Shown here: positions 15,073-23,300 of the stretch, piece by piece
Layout: the number at the start of each line of letters is the position of its first letter
Numbering within the stretch: position 1 is the stretch's first letter
Assembly: GCF_030814215.1 (NCBI RefSeq)
Contig: NZ_JAUSUT010000001.1
Coordinates: forward strand, 6,200,001-6,264,000
Reading direction: 5' to 3'
Source of the DNA: Amycolatopsis thermophila
GTDB taxonomy: Bacteria > Actinomycetota > Actinomycetes > Mycobacteriales > Pseudonocardiaceae
DNA length: 64,000 nucleotides
Notes under the pieces: generated by a model
Told to the model about the DNA's origin: nothing
Databases searched by the model: none
Seen by the model: the letters and a program-made list of their open reading frames with translations, nothing else
Made by a program: the position numbers and the translations under genes

Positions 15073-16503
15073 TCAGCGCGCCGCCGCGGCGCGCCTGCGG
15101 GAGAGCGCGTCGACGGCTGCGGCCACCAGAAGGACCAGACAGGTGATGATGTTCACTGTAGCCGCCTGGAATCCGAGCAGGCCGAGGCCGTTCTGCACGG
15201 TCGCCAGCACCAGGCCGCCGATCACCGCGTCGCGCAGCCGCCCGCGGCCACCGAACAGCGACGTGCCGCCGATGACGGCCGCACCGACGGCGAACAGCAG
15301 GGTGTTGCCGCCGCCGGAGTTGCCGTCCACGGCGCCGACCTTGGAGCTGTAGACGATCCCGCCGATCGCGGCCACCGACGAGCAGATCAGGAACACGCTC
15401 ATCCGGATCTTGTCGACCTTCACACCAGCGCGCCGCGCGGCCTCCTTGTTGCCGCCGACCGCGTAGACGTGCCGGCCGTAGCGCGTGCGGTCCAGCACGA
15501 ACGTCCCGGCCACCAGCAGCACCAGCACGATCGGCACCACGTAGGGCACGCCGGCGATCGTGGTCAGGTTCGGGTTGGGCGAGCGGTTGGTGTTGAGCAG
15601 GTAGGTCGCCACCGCGCCGAGCACCAGGACCGCGCCGACCTTGACGAGCACGATCGTCGTCGGCTGCGCGACCAGCCCGCGCCGCAACCGTCCGAAGTGG
15701 CGGGTCAGCACGACGGCCGCGTACCCGCCCGCCGCCAGGACGAACAGGATCCAGCCGGCCAGGCCGGACAGGTTGCCGTTGGCCACCTGGTACAGCACGT
15801 CGCTCTGCCGGATGGAGATGGTGCCGCCCTCGCCGACCAGTTGCAGCAGCAGGCCGTACCAGCCGATGAACAGCGCCAGGGTCACCACGAACGACGGGAT
15901 GCCGATCTTGGACACGATGGTGCCGGTCAGCGCGCCGATCACGACGCCGACGCAGATCGCCAGCACGATCTCGACCCACGGGTTCGCCGAGAACCCGGCC
16001 AGCATCACGACCGGCACGACGAGCGAGAGCACCGCGCCGATCCAGACGCGCATCCACACGCACAGCGCGGCCGCCACGATGGAGCCGACGATGAAGCCGT
16101 AGAACACCGTGCTGCCGAAGTTGCCGAGCAGGTTGCCGTTCTGCGTGAAGTGCAGCGCCATCACCGACGCCGCCAGGCCGGACGCGGTGCCGGCGGACAG
16201 GTCGATCTCGCCGAGCAGCAGCACCGGCACGATGCCCATCGCGATGATGGTCTGGCCGGCGCCCTGCGCGAACAGGTTCGCGATGTTGTTCAGGGTCAGG
16301 AAGGTGTCGGAGAGCCCGGTGAACACCAGAACCAGCACGAGGAGACCGAGCAGGGCGGGCAGTGCGCCGAGCTCGCCGCCGCGCAGGCGTCCGAAGTAGT
16401 CGCCGATCGCCTCGCGGGTGGACCGCGAGGTGGTGTCGATGCCGAAGTCGGAGATCGCCGCCGGGGGCTGGCCCGAGTCGGGCTTCGTCGGGGTTTCAGT
16501 CAT
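15073..16503 (-). CDS. Sugar ABC transporter permease (XylH/RbsC type)
   Basis: This 476-residue permease of the carbohydrate-uptake transporter-2 family has about ten to twelve hydrophobic segments. Diagnostic pieces are GIVPVLLLGEIDLSAGTASG, the QxGxR-like region VYAVGGNKEAARRAGVKV, and GGTSLFGGRGRLRDAVIGGL near the end. A polar N-terminal tail of about 45 residues is longer than in RbsC but usual for XylH-like permeases. GGAGAAG precedes ATG 16503 by about 6 bases. It follows the ATPase gene after 14 bases and precedes the ROK repressor by 45. Confidence 0.92.
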   Translation of the reverse strand: MTETPTKPDSGQPPAAISDFGIDTTSRSTREAIGDYFGRLRGGELGALPALLGLLVLVLVFTGLSDTFLTLNNIANLFAQGAGQTIIAMGIVPVLLLGEIDLSAGTASGLAASVMALHFTQNGNLLGNFGSTVFYGFIVGSIVAAALCVWMRVWIGAVLSLVVPVVMLAGFSANPWVEIVLAICVGVVIGALTGTIVSKIGIPSFVVTLALFIGWYGLLLQLVGEGGTISIRQSDVLYQVANGNLSGLAGWILFVLAAGGYAAVVLTRHFGRLRRGLVAQPTTIVLVKVGAVLVLGAVATYLLNTNRSPNPNLTTIAGVPYVVPIVLVLLVAGTFVLDRTRYGRHVYAVGGNKEAARRAGVKVDKIRMSVFLICSSVAAIGGIVYSSKVGAVDGNSGGGNTLLFAVGAAVIGGTSLFGGRGRLRDAVIGGLVLATVQNGLGLLGFQAATVNIITCLVLLVAAAVDALSRRRAAAAR

Positions 16504-16517
16504 GGTCACTTCTCCGC

Positions 16518-17291
16518 TCACACGGCCGCGGTCTCGGGGCGGGCCAGGCCGAGGTCGCCGGACCGGCCCGCGGTGATCAGTTCGACGACCTGGCTGTTGG
16601 TGACGTCCTTGGTGGCGACGTCGGCGGCGAGCCGGCCGAGGTAGAGGGTGGCGATCCGGTCGGCCACCTCGAACACGTCGTTCATGTTGTGGCTGATCAG
16701 GACCACGCCCAGGCCCTGTTCGGCCAGCCGCCGGACCAGGTCGAGGACCTGCCGGGTCTGGGCCACGCCCAGCGCGGCGGTCGGCTCGTCGAGCAGCACC
16801 ACCTTGCTGTTCCACAGCACGGCCTTGGCGATGGCGACGGTCTGCCGCTGCCCGCCGGACAGCGACGCCACCGGCGTGCGGACGGACTTGACCGTGCGCA
16901 CCGACAGCGAGGCCAGCGTCTTGCGCGCGGCCATCTCCATCGACGCCTCGTCGAGCAGGCCGTTCTTGTTGCGTTCCCGGCCGAGGAACATGTTCTGGAC
17001 GATGTCGAGGTTGTCGGCCAGGGCGAGGTCCTGGTAGACGACCTCGATGCCGAGCGCGGCGGCGTCGCGCGGGTTGTGGATGTGGACCGGCGTGCCCTCG
17101 AAGAGGATCTCGCCGCTGTCGATCGGGTGGATGCCGGCGATGCACTTGACCAGCGTCGACTTTCCGGCGCCGTTGTCGCCGACGAGCGCGGTCACCTCCC
17201 CCGCGCGCACCTCGAAGTCCACGTCGTGCAGGACGTGGACGGGCCCGAAGCTCTTGTTGACGCCCCGCAGCGCGAGGACGGGCTCGTTCAT
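16518..17291 (-). CDS. Sugar ABC transporter ATPase (single domain)
   Basis: This 257-residue ATPase has Walker A GDNGAGKST, signature LSGGQRQ and Walker B VVLLDEPTAALG, followed by the switch His in VVLISHNM. The Q-loop region VVYQDLALADNLDIVQNMFLGRE is typical of the RbsA/XylG group. RbsA-type proteins usually hold two ATPase domains, whereas this one has one, so a homodimer is expected. GGAGG lies 8 bases upstream of ATG 17291. It is separated from the upstream binding-protein gene by a strong hairpin that may lower its expression. Confidence 0.92.
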   Translation of the reverse strand: MNEPVLALRGVNKSFGPVHVLHDVDFEVRAGEVTALVGDNGAGKSTLVKCIAGIHPIDSGEILFEGTPVHIHNPRDAAALGIEVVYQDLALADNLDIVQNMFLGRERNKNGLLDEASMEMAARKTLASLSVRTVKSVRTPVASLSGGQRQTVAIAKAVLWNSKVVLLDEPTAALGVAQTRQVLDLVRRLAEQGLGVVLISHNMNDVFEVADRIATLYLGRLAADVATKDVTNSQVVELITAGRSGDLGLARPETAAV

Positions 17292-17328
17292 GGATGAACC
17301 TCCGCTATCCGTGGAGTGACGCACGTCC

Positions 17329-17367
17329 GGGGACGTGCGGACCGGGGTCACCGGCCCGCACGTCCCC
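17329..17367 (-). terminator. Intercistronic hairpin between binding protein and ATPase
   Basis: GGGGACGTGCGG (17329-17340) and CCGCACGTCCCC (17356-17367) form a perfect 12-base-pair stem with a 15-base loop. It lies in the 92-base gap after the binding-protein stop and has no T-run. Such hairpins act as partial terminators or as mRNA 3' end stabilisers, which would give more binding protein than ATPase and permease. Confidence 0.6.
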
Positions 17368-17383
17368 AGCGTGATGCGTGTCG

Positions 17384-18502
17384 TCAGGAGATGCCCAGCT
17401 GCTGGCAGATCGCGGCGGTGTCGCCACCGCAGATCTCGCTGGCCTTGACGTAACCCTGCTCGACCGGGACCTTGACGTTGTCCTTGGTGATCGACTGCGG
17501 GGTGAGCAGCACCGACTTGACCGTGCGGTGTCCGGTCGGGTCGTCGGAGCTCTGCTTGGCGATGGAGTCCGCGGTGGCGGTGTCGCCCTTGACCAGCGCG
17601 GCGGCCAGCTGCGCGGTGGCGTCGGCCTCCTGCTTGATCGGCTTGAACACGGTGGAGTACTGCTGGCCCTGGAGGATCGACTTCAGGCCCGCGGCGCTGG
17701 CGTCCTGGCCGGTGACCGGGACGCTGCCGGCGAGACCGTTCTTCTGCAGCACGGTGATCACGGCGCCGGCCATGCCGTCGTTGGCGGCGAGGACGCCGTC
17801 GACCTTGCCGCCGTTGGCGGACAGGAACTGCTCGAAGGTCGCGCCGCCGACCGCGTTGTCCCACTTGTCGATGCGCTGGCTGGCGACCTTCTTGAGCGCG
17901 CCCGAGTTGTAGAGCGGGCCGAGGATCTCCTGCTGGCCGTTGTAGAACAGCGTCGCGTTGTTGTCGGTCGGCGAGCCCTCGATCTCGATGACCTGCGCCC
18001 CCGGCTTGTTCTTCAGCGCGTCCGCGAGCGCCTGGCCCTGCAGGCGGCCGACCTGGACGTTGTCGAAGCTGACGTAGTAGTCGGCGCTGCCACCGAGGTT
18101 GAGGCGGTCGTAGTTGATGACCGGCACACCCTGCTGCTTGGCCTTCTGCTCCACCGTGGCGCCGACGTCACCGCTGGGCGCGGCGATGATCAGGACCTTC
18201 ACGCCCTGGCTGAGCATGCTGTCGGCCTGCTGCGAGAACCGCTGGTTGTCGCCCTGGGCGTTTTCGATGATCGGGTTGAGCCCGGCCTTGGTGAGCGCGT
18301 CCTGGAGCATCGGCTGGTCGAACCCGGCCCAGCGGGCCGAGGTGGCGGTCTCGGGCAGGATCACGCCGACCTTCGGGCCGCCGTTGTTGGACCCGCCGCC
18401 GCCACTGCTCTGGTTGTTGGAACTGTTCGCACCACACGCGGTCATCGCCAGGACGAGCCCGGTGCCCGCGGCGGCCAGCGCGAGGGTCTTTCTCCGCTTC
18501 AT
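17384..18502 (-). CDS. Sugar ABC transporter substrate-binding lipoprotein
   Basis: This 372-residue type-1 periplasmic-binding-fold protein has the signal MKRRKTLALAAAGTGLVLA, then lipobox MTAC and a Gly/Ser/Asn-rich linker. The sugar-binding fold is visible in VGVILPETATSARWAGFDQP, IIAAPSGDVGATVEQKAKQQ, VDGVLAANDGMAGAVITVLQ and VPVTGQDASAAGLKSILQGQ. The last two match the XylF/ChvE group, suggesting xylose or a related monosaccharide. AAGGGGAC precedes ATG 18502. It is the first gene of the operon and lies directly downstream of two repressor-type palindromes. Confidence 0.92.
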   Translation of the reverse strand: MKRRKTLALAAAGTGLVLAMTACGANSSNNQSSGGGGSNNGGPKVGVILPETATSARWAGFDQPMLQDALTKAGLNPIIENAQGDNQRFSQQADSMLSQGVKVLIIAAPSGDVGATVEQKAKQQGVPVINYDRLNLGGSADYYVSFDNVQVGRLQGQALADALKNKPGAQVIEIEGSPTDNNATLFYNGQQEILGPLYNSGALKKVASQRIDKWDNAVGGATFEQFLSANGGKVDGVLAANDGMAGAVITVLQKNGLAGSVPVTGQDASAAGLKSILQGQQYSTVFKPIKQEADATAQLAAALVKGDTATADSIAKQSSDDPTGHRTVKSVLLTPQSITKDNVKVPVEQGYVKASEICGGDTAAICQQLGIS

Positions 18503-18520
18503 TGCGTCCCCTTGGCAGGA

Positions 18521-18562
18521 ATGTTGTGACTCACAACATTTGAATGTTGTGGCCGACAACAT
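18521..18562 (-). promoter_or_regulatory. Two tandem ROK-type operators
   Basis: Two copies of ATGTTGT-N5-ACAACAT lie at 18521-18539 and 18544-18562, with spacers GACTC and GGCCG. Their centres are 23 bases apart, close to two helical turns. The first copy extends to a perfect 21-base palindrome (18520-18540). They lie 19-60 bases upstream of the binding-protein start. The cognate protein is presumably the ROK repressor at the end of the same operon. Confidence 0.75.
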
Positions 18563-18742
18563 ACGTCGTAACCCGGCGTGAGGGAAGGCTGATCCGACAC
18601 GTTCCGGTAACAAAAGGGCCGCGATCCTCAAGTCCGGCGGACGGACGGGCAGGCCTTCCGGCCCTAGTGGGCAGAAGGGGGCCGGCGCACCCTGACCGGA
18701 AGGGATTCCACGGGTCCGGCAAGCGGCGGCAAGGAGGTCGTC

Positions 18743-19105
18743 ATGTCCGACATGCGCAAGCTGAGTCTGGACGATCCCGAAGAGGTCCGGCCCTTCGAGG
18801 AGGACTCCGGGCAGCTCGAGCTGGTGAACGTTGCCGGCGGCGCCATCGGCCGGGCCACGTTCCAGCCCGGGTGGCAGTGGTCCAAGCACGTCAAGCCGAT
18901 CGCGGGCACCGACAGCTGCCAGGCCTCCCACCTGGGGTACGTCCTGTCCGGCCGCATGACGATCCGGATGGACGACGGCGACCAGGCCGACTTCGGTCCC
19001 GGTGACGTCATGATGGTCCCGCCCGGGCACGACGGCTGGGTCGTCGGCGACGAGCCGTGCGTCGTGGTCGACTGGTCGGGTTACGCCGACTACGCCAAGC
19101 GGTGA
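18743..19105 (+). CDS. Cupin-domain protein
   Basis: This 120-residue protein is a single double-stranded beta-helix cupin. Visible pieces are GRATFQPGWQWSKHVKPI, HLGYVLSGRMTIRMDDGDQA and FGPGDVMMVPPGHDGWVVGD. The first motif has one His (SKHVKP) and the second has HDG, so a metal site is possible but incomplete compared with classic cupin motif 1. Small cupins of this type often act as sensors or isomerases, and no substrate can be named. AAGGAGG lies 6 bases before ATG 18743, an ideal site. The 180 bases upstream contain no gene. Confidence 0.85.
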   Translation: MSDMRKLSLDDPEEVRPFEEDSGQLELVNVAGGAIGRATFQPGWQWSKHVKPIAGTDSCQASHLGYVLSGRMTIRMDDGDQADFGPGDVMMVPPGHDGWVVGDEPCVVVDWSGYADYAKR

Positions 19106-19112
19106 GCGACCG

Positions 19113-20363
19113 CTACCCCAGCCAGACGGCGAAGTCCTCCCGCAACGGGACACCCGCGGCGCGCTCGGCGTGGGCGATGAACTCCTCCGTCGTGACCGTG
19201 CCGTGGGTGTGCCCGGCCACCCACGACCGCAGCATCGGGAAGAACACCGCGTCCCCCACGCGCCCGCGCAACGCGTGCAGCGTCAGGGCGCCACGCTTGT
19301 AGACCTGCTCGTCGAACAGGTGCGCCTCGCCGGGGTCGCCGATCGGCACGTCGGTGCCCACGCGCGAGCGCCACTCACGGGCGTGCTCCTCGGCCGGCGC
19401 GCCGCCCGAAGCTTCCGACCACAGCCACTCCGCGTAGGTCGCGAAGCCCTCGTTGAGCCAGATGTGCCGCCACCCGGCCACGGTGAGGCTGTTGCCGAAC
19501 CACTGGTGCGCCAGCTCGTGCACCACCAGCCGCTCGAAGGTGCGCCGCCCGTCGACGTGGTTCCCGCCGAAGATGGCCATGCCCTGCGCCTCGATCGGGT
19601 CGTCCAGGTCGTCGTCGGTGACCACCACGACGTACTCGCCGAAGGGGTAGGGCCCGAACCACTCCCCCAGCACGCGCAGCATCTCCGGCTGGCGCCCGAA
19701 GTCGTGCGCCGCCGCGTCCCGCAGCCGCCTCGGGACCGCGATCCGTTGCCCCGGGCCGAGTTCCAGCGACTCGTACCGTCCGATCTGGACACTCATCAGG
19801 TAGGGCGCGGTCGGCTCGCGCCGCTGGAACACCCACGTCGTCGCGCTGCCGCCGGCGCGGCGCGCCACCAGGTCGCCGGTCACCAGCACCGTGTAGGCCG
19901 ACGCCGTGGTCAGCGCGACCCGGTAGGTCGCCTTGTCGCCGGGCCGGTCGTTGCACGGGAACCACGACGGCGCCCCGGTGGGCTGGCTCGCCACCAGCGC
20001 ACCGTCGGTCAGCTCGTCCCACCCGATCTCACCCCAGCGGCTCGCGACCGGCCGCGGGTTGCCCGCGTAGCGCACCTCGACGGTGAACTCCCCGCGCACC
20101 GGGCGGGCCGGCCGCACGACCAGCTTCCCGCCGCGGTGGGTGAACTTCGCGGGGCGCCCGTCGACGCGCACACCCTTGACCGTCAGGCCGGCCAGGTCCA
20201 GCGGGATCCGCGCCAGCTCCGAGTCGGCGACCGCGCTCAGGACCGCCCGCGCGGTGAGCCGGTTCGGCGCGAGCTTGTAGTCCAGCTCCAGGTCGTAGTG
20301 CGCGACCCGGAACCCGGTGCTGCCGTGGCCGAGCGTGTAGTCGGCGCGCCTCACGCCCGCCAC
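19113..20363 (-). CDS. Short M1-family zinc metallopeptidase
   Basis: This 416-residue protein has the N-terminal beta domain and thermolysin-like domain of M1 aminopeptidases. The zinc site is HELAHQ (His282, Glu283, His286) with the distal Glu305 in WLNEGFATYAEWLW. It lacks the C-terminal helical domain of PepN (about 850 residues). The usual exopeptidase motif GAMEN is replaced by EAQGMAIFGGN, so amino-terminus recognition may differ. There is no signal peptide. The start (GTG 20363, or GTG 20354 with a GTGA overlap) lies inside the end of the peptide-synthetase gene, so the two are translationally coupled. A role in trimming or degrading the product of that enzyme is inferred. Confidence 0.85.
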   Translation of the reverse strand: MAGVRRADYTLGHGSTGFRVAHYDLELDYKLAPNRLTARAVLSAVADSELARIPLDLAGLTVKGVRVDGRPAKFTHRGGKLVVRPARPVRGEFTVEVRYAGNPRPVASRWGEIGWDELTDGALVASQPTGAPSWFPCNDRPGDKATYRVALTTASAYTVLVTGDLVARRAGGSATTWVFQRREPTAPYLMSVQIGRYESLELGPGQRIAVPRRLRDAAAHDFGRQPEMLRVLGEWFGPYPFGEYVVVVTDDDLDDPIEAQGMAIFGGNHVDGRRTFERLVVHELAHQWFGNSLTVAGWRHIWLNEGFATYAEWLWSEASGGAPAEEHAREWRSRVGTDVPIGDPGEAHLFDEQVYKRGALTLHALRGRVGDAVFFPMLRSWVAGHTHGTVTTEEFIAHAERAAGVPLREDFAVWLG

Positions 20364-23300
20364 GCCGCGATCGGGTTGCCCAGCCAGCGGCTGTCGGCCG
20401 GGACGGCGTCGCCGCGGGTCACCAGTGAACCCGGGCCCACGGTCGTGCGCGCGCCGATGCTCGCGCCCGGCAGGACGATCCCGTGCGGGCCGACGGTCGC
20501 GCCCTCGGCCACGGTCACCTCGCTCATGCGCATGATCCGATCATGGAACAGGTGGGTCTGCACGACACAACCGCGGTTCACGGTCGCGCCGTCGCCCAGC
20601 CGCACCAGATCGGTCTCCGGCAGCCAGTACGTCTCCAGCCACACGCCCCGGCCGATCTTCGCGCCCATCGTGCGCAGCCAGCACGGCAGCAGCGGCGTGC
20701 CCGCGCTCCAGCCCAGCAGCCACGGCACCGCGAGCGTCTCGACGAACGTGTCGGCCAGCTCGGTGCGCCACACGAAAGAGCTCCACAGCGGGTGGTCCAC
20801 CGCGCGGAACCGCCCGGTGAGCAGCCACTTCGCGGCCGTCGTCACCGCACCGGCGGCGAACCCGGCCGCGACGAGCACGACCGGCGCGGCGACGGCCGCC
20901 ACGAGCGGCCCGGCCGCCGACCACACGGCCGCGAGCGCGGCCAGCACCAGCACGGCCAGCGCCACGGCGCACATCACCGGCACGATCCGGCACAGCTCGA
21001 CCGCGGCCCGCGCGACCTTGAGCCGCGGTGGTGGCGCGAACGTCCGGGTCTCGTCCGCCGCCTCCACCGCGCGGCGCAGCGGCATCGGCGGCATGCCCAG
21101 GTAGGACGAGCCCTTCTTCGCCTTGCGGGGAGCCGAGGACAGCACGCCGACCAGGCCGCGCTTGGGCACCGCGCGCCCGGCCGCCGCCATCCCGGAGTTG
21201 CCGAGGAACGCCTGCTTGCCGATGCGGCTCGGCGCCACGTGCAGCCAGCCGTGCCCCAGCTCGTAGGTGGCGACCATAGTGTCGTCGGCGAGGAACGCGC
21301 CGTCGTCGACCTTGGTCATCCGCGGCACGGCGAGCACGGTCGACACCTCCGCGCCGCGCCCGACCTTCGCGCCCAGCAGGCGCAGCCACACCGGCGTGAA
21401 CAGGCTCGCGTACAGCGGGAACAGCACCTGCCGGGCCAGGTCCATCAGCCGCTCGGTGGCCCACACCTGCCAGGCGATCCGGCTGTGCACCGGGTGGTAG
21501 CCCTCGTGCAGGCCCAGGCCCAGCAGCCGCACCGAGACGAGCACCAGCACCGCATAGGTGACGAACGCGGCCGCGGTGGCCACCGGGACGGCCGGCAACG
21601 CGTGCCCCAGTGCCACACCGGGCGTCGCGGTGCCGATGACCGCCGCCCCCAGGATCAGCACACCCGGCACCGCGGCCAGCAGCGGGAACAGGCCGAGCAC
21701 GAACGAGGCGGCGCCGTAGGCGAAGGCCCAGGACCGCGACCGCGGCGGGCGGCTGGACGGCCAGCGCAGCGCGCCCTCGCCGTCCCGCTGGGCGGGCGAA
21801 CCGGCCCAGCGCTGCCCGGCGGGCACCGCGCCGAGCACGGTCGAACCGGCCGCGATCTCCGCGCCCTTGCCGATGCGGGCGCCCGGCAGCAGCACACCGC
21901 GCGCGCCCACGCGCGCACCCGCACCGATGCGGATCTTGCCGACGTGCACGACGTCGCCGTCCACCCAGTGCCCGGATAGGTCGACCTCGGGTTCGACCGC
22001 CGCTCCCCGGCCCAGCTTGAGCAGGCCGGTGACCGGGGGCGGGGTGTGCAGGTCGACGTCCTTGCCCACCTTCGCGCCGAGCGCCCGGGCGTACAGCGTC
22101 ATCCAGCTCGCGCCGGAGATCCCGGCCGCACCGGCGGTCTCGGCGAGCCGCTCGGCGGCCCACAGTCGCACGTGGACACCACCGCCGCGCGGGTACGAGC
22201 CGGGCCGGACACCGCGCAGCAGCAGCCGCGCACCCCCGGCCGCGATGCCGATGCGTCCCGGCGGGCTGAACAGCACCACCCAGGCCGCGGCCAGCGCCCA
22301 CCACGGCACGGCCGGCGCCCATCCGGTCCCGGCCCACGAGAGCACAGTGGACAGTGCGGCGAACGCGGTCAGCCAGCGCAGGCCGGTCAGGGCGAGCACC
22401 GGCACCAGCAGCGCGGCCTGGACCGCACCGGCCCGGCGCGGCACCGGCCGCACGTCCCGCCGCCGGGCGGTCTCCCCGTCGAGCCCGTCGAGCAGGCGGG
22501 CGAGCGCGCCCAGCTTCGGATGGCGGTAGAGGTCGGCGACCGACACCTGCGGATGCCGGGTGCGGATGCGCGCCACGAGCTGCGCCGCGGTGAGACTGCC
22601 GCCGCCGTGGGTGAAGAAGTCGGCGCCGGGATCGCTCACCGGCACGCCGAGGATCTCGGCCCACCCTTCGGCGAGCCAGGACTCGGTCGGGGTCAGGGGC
22701 GCCGCACTGTCCACCGTGGCCAGCGGCCAGGGCAGGGCGGCGCGGTCCACCTTGCCGGACGTGCGCGTCGGCAGGTCGGCGACCACGGCGAGCAACGGCA
22801 CCAGCGCGGCGGGCAGCCGATCGCGCAACAGGGCCGAAGCGGAGTCGGCGTCGAACTCGCCCTGCGGCACCACGTACCCGACGAGGACCTGGTTGCCGGC
22901 CTTGGTGGTGCGGATCGCCGCGGCGGCTCCGGCGACCCCGGGCAGCGCCTGCAGCGCGGCGTCGACCTCGCCCAGTTCGATGCGGCGGCCGCCCAGCTTG
23001 ATCTGCTCGTCGGCGCGGCCCAGGAACAGCAGGCCCTCGGGCTCGGCGCGCACCAGGTCACCGCTGCGGTAGGCGCGCGCCCAGCCCAGCGCGGGCAGCG
23101 GCGCGAACTTCTCGGCGTCCTTGACCGGGTCGAGGTAACGGGCCAGGCCCACCCCGCCGATCACGAGCTCACCGGACTCCCCCATGCCCACCGGCTCGCC
23201 CGCGCCGTCGACGACCGCGAGGTCCCAGCCCGCCAGGGGCAGGCCGATCCGCACCGGGCCCTCGCCGGTCAGCGGCGCCGCGCAGGCGACGACGGTGGCC

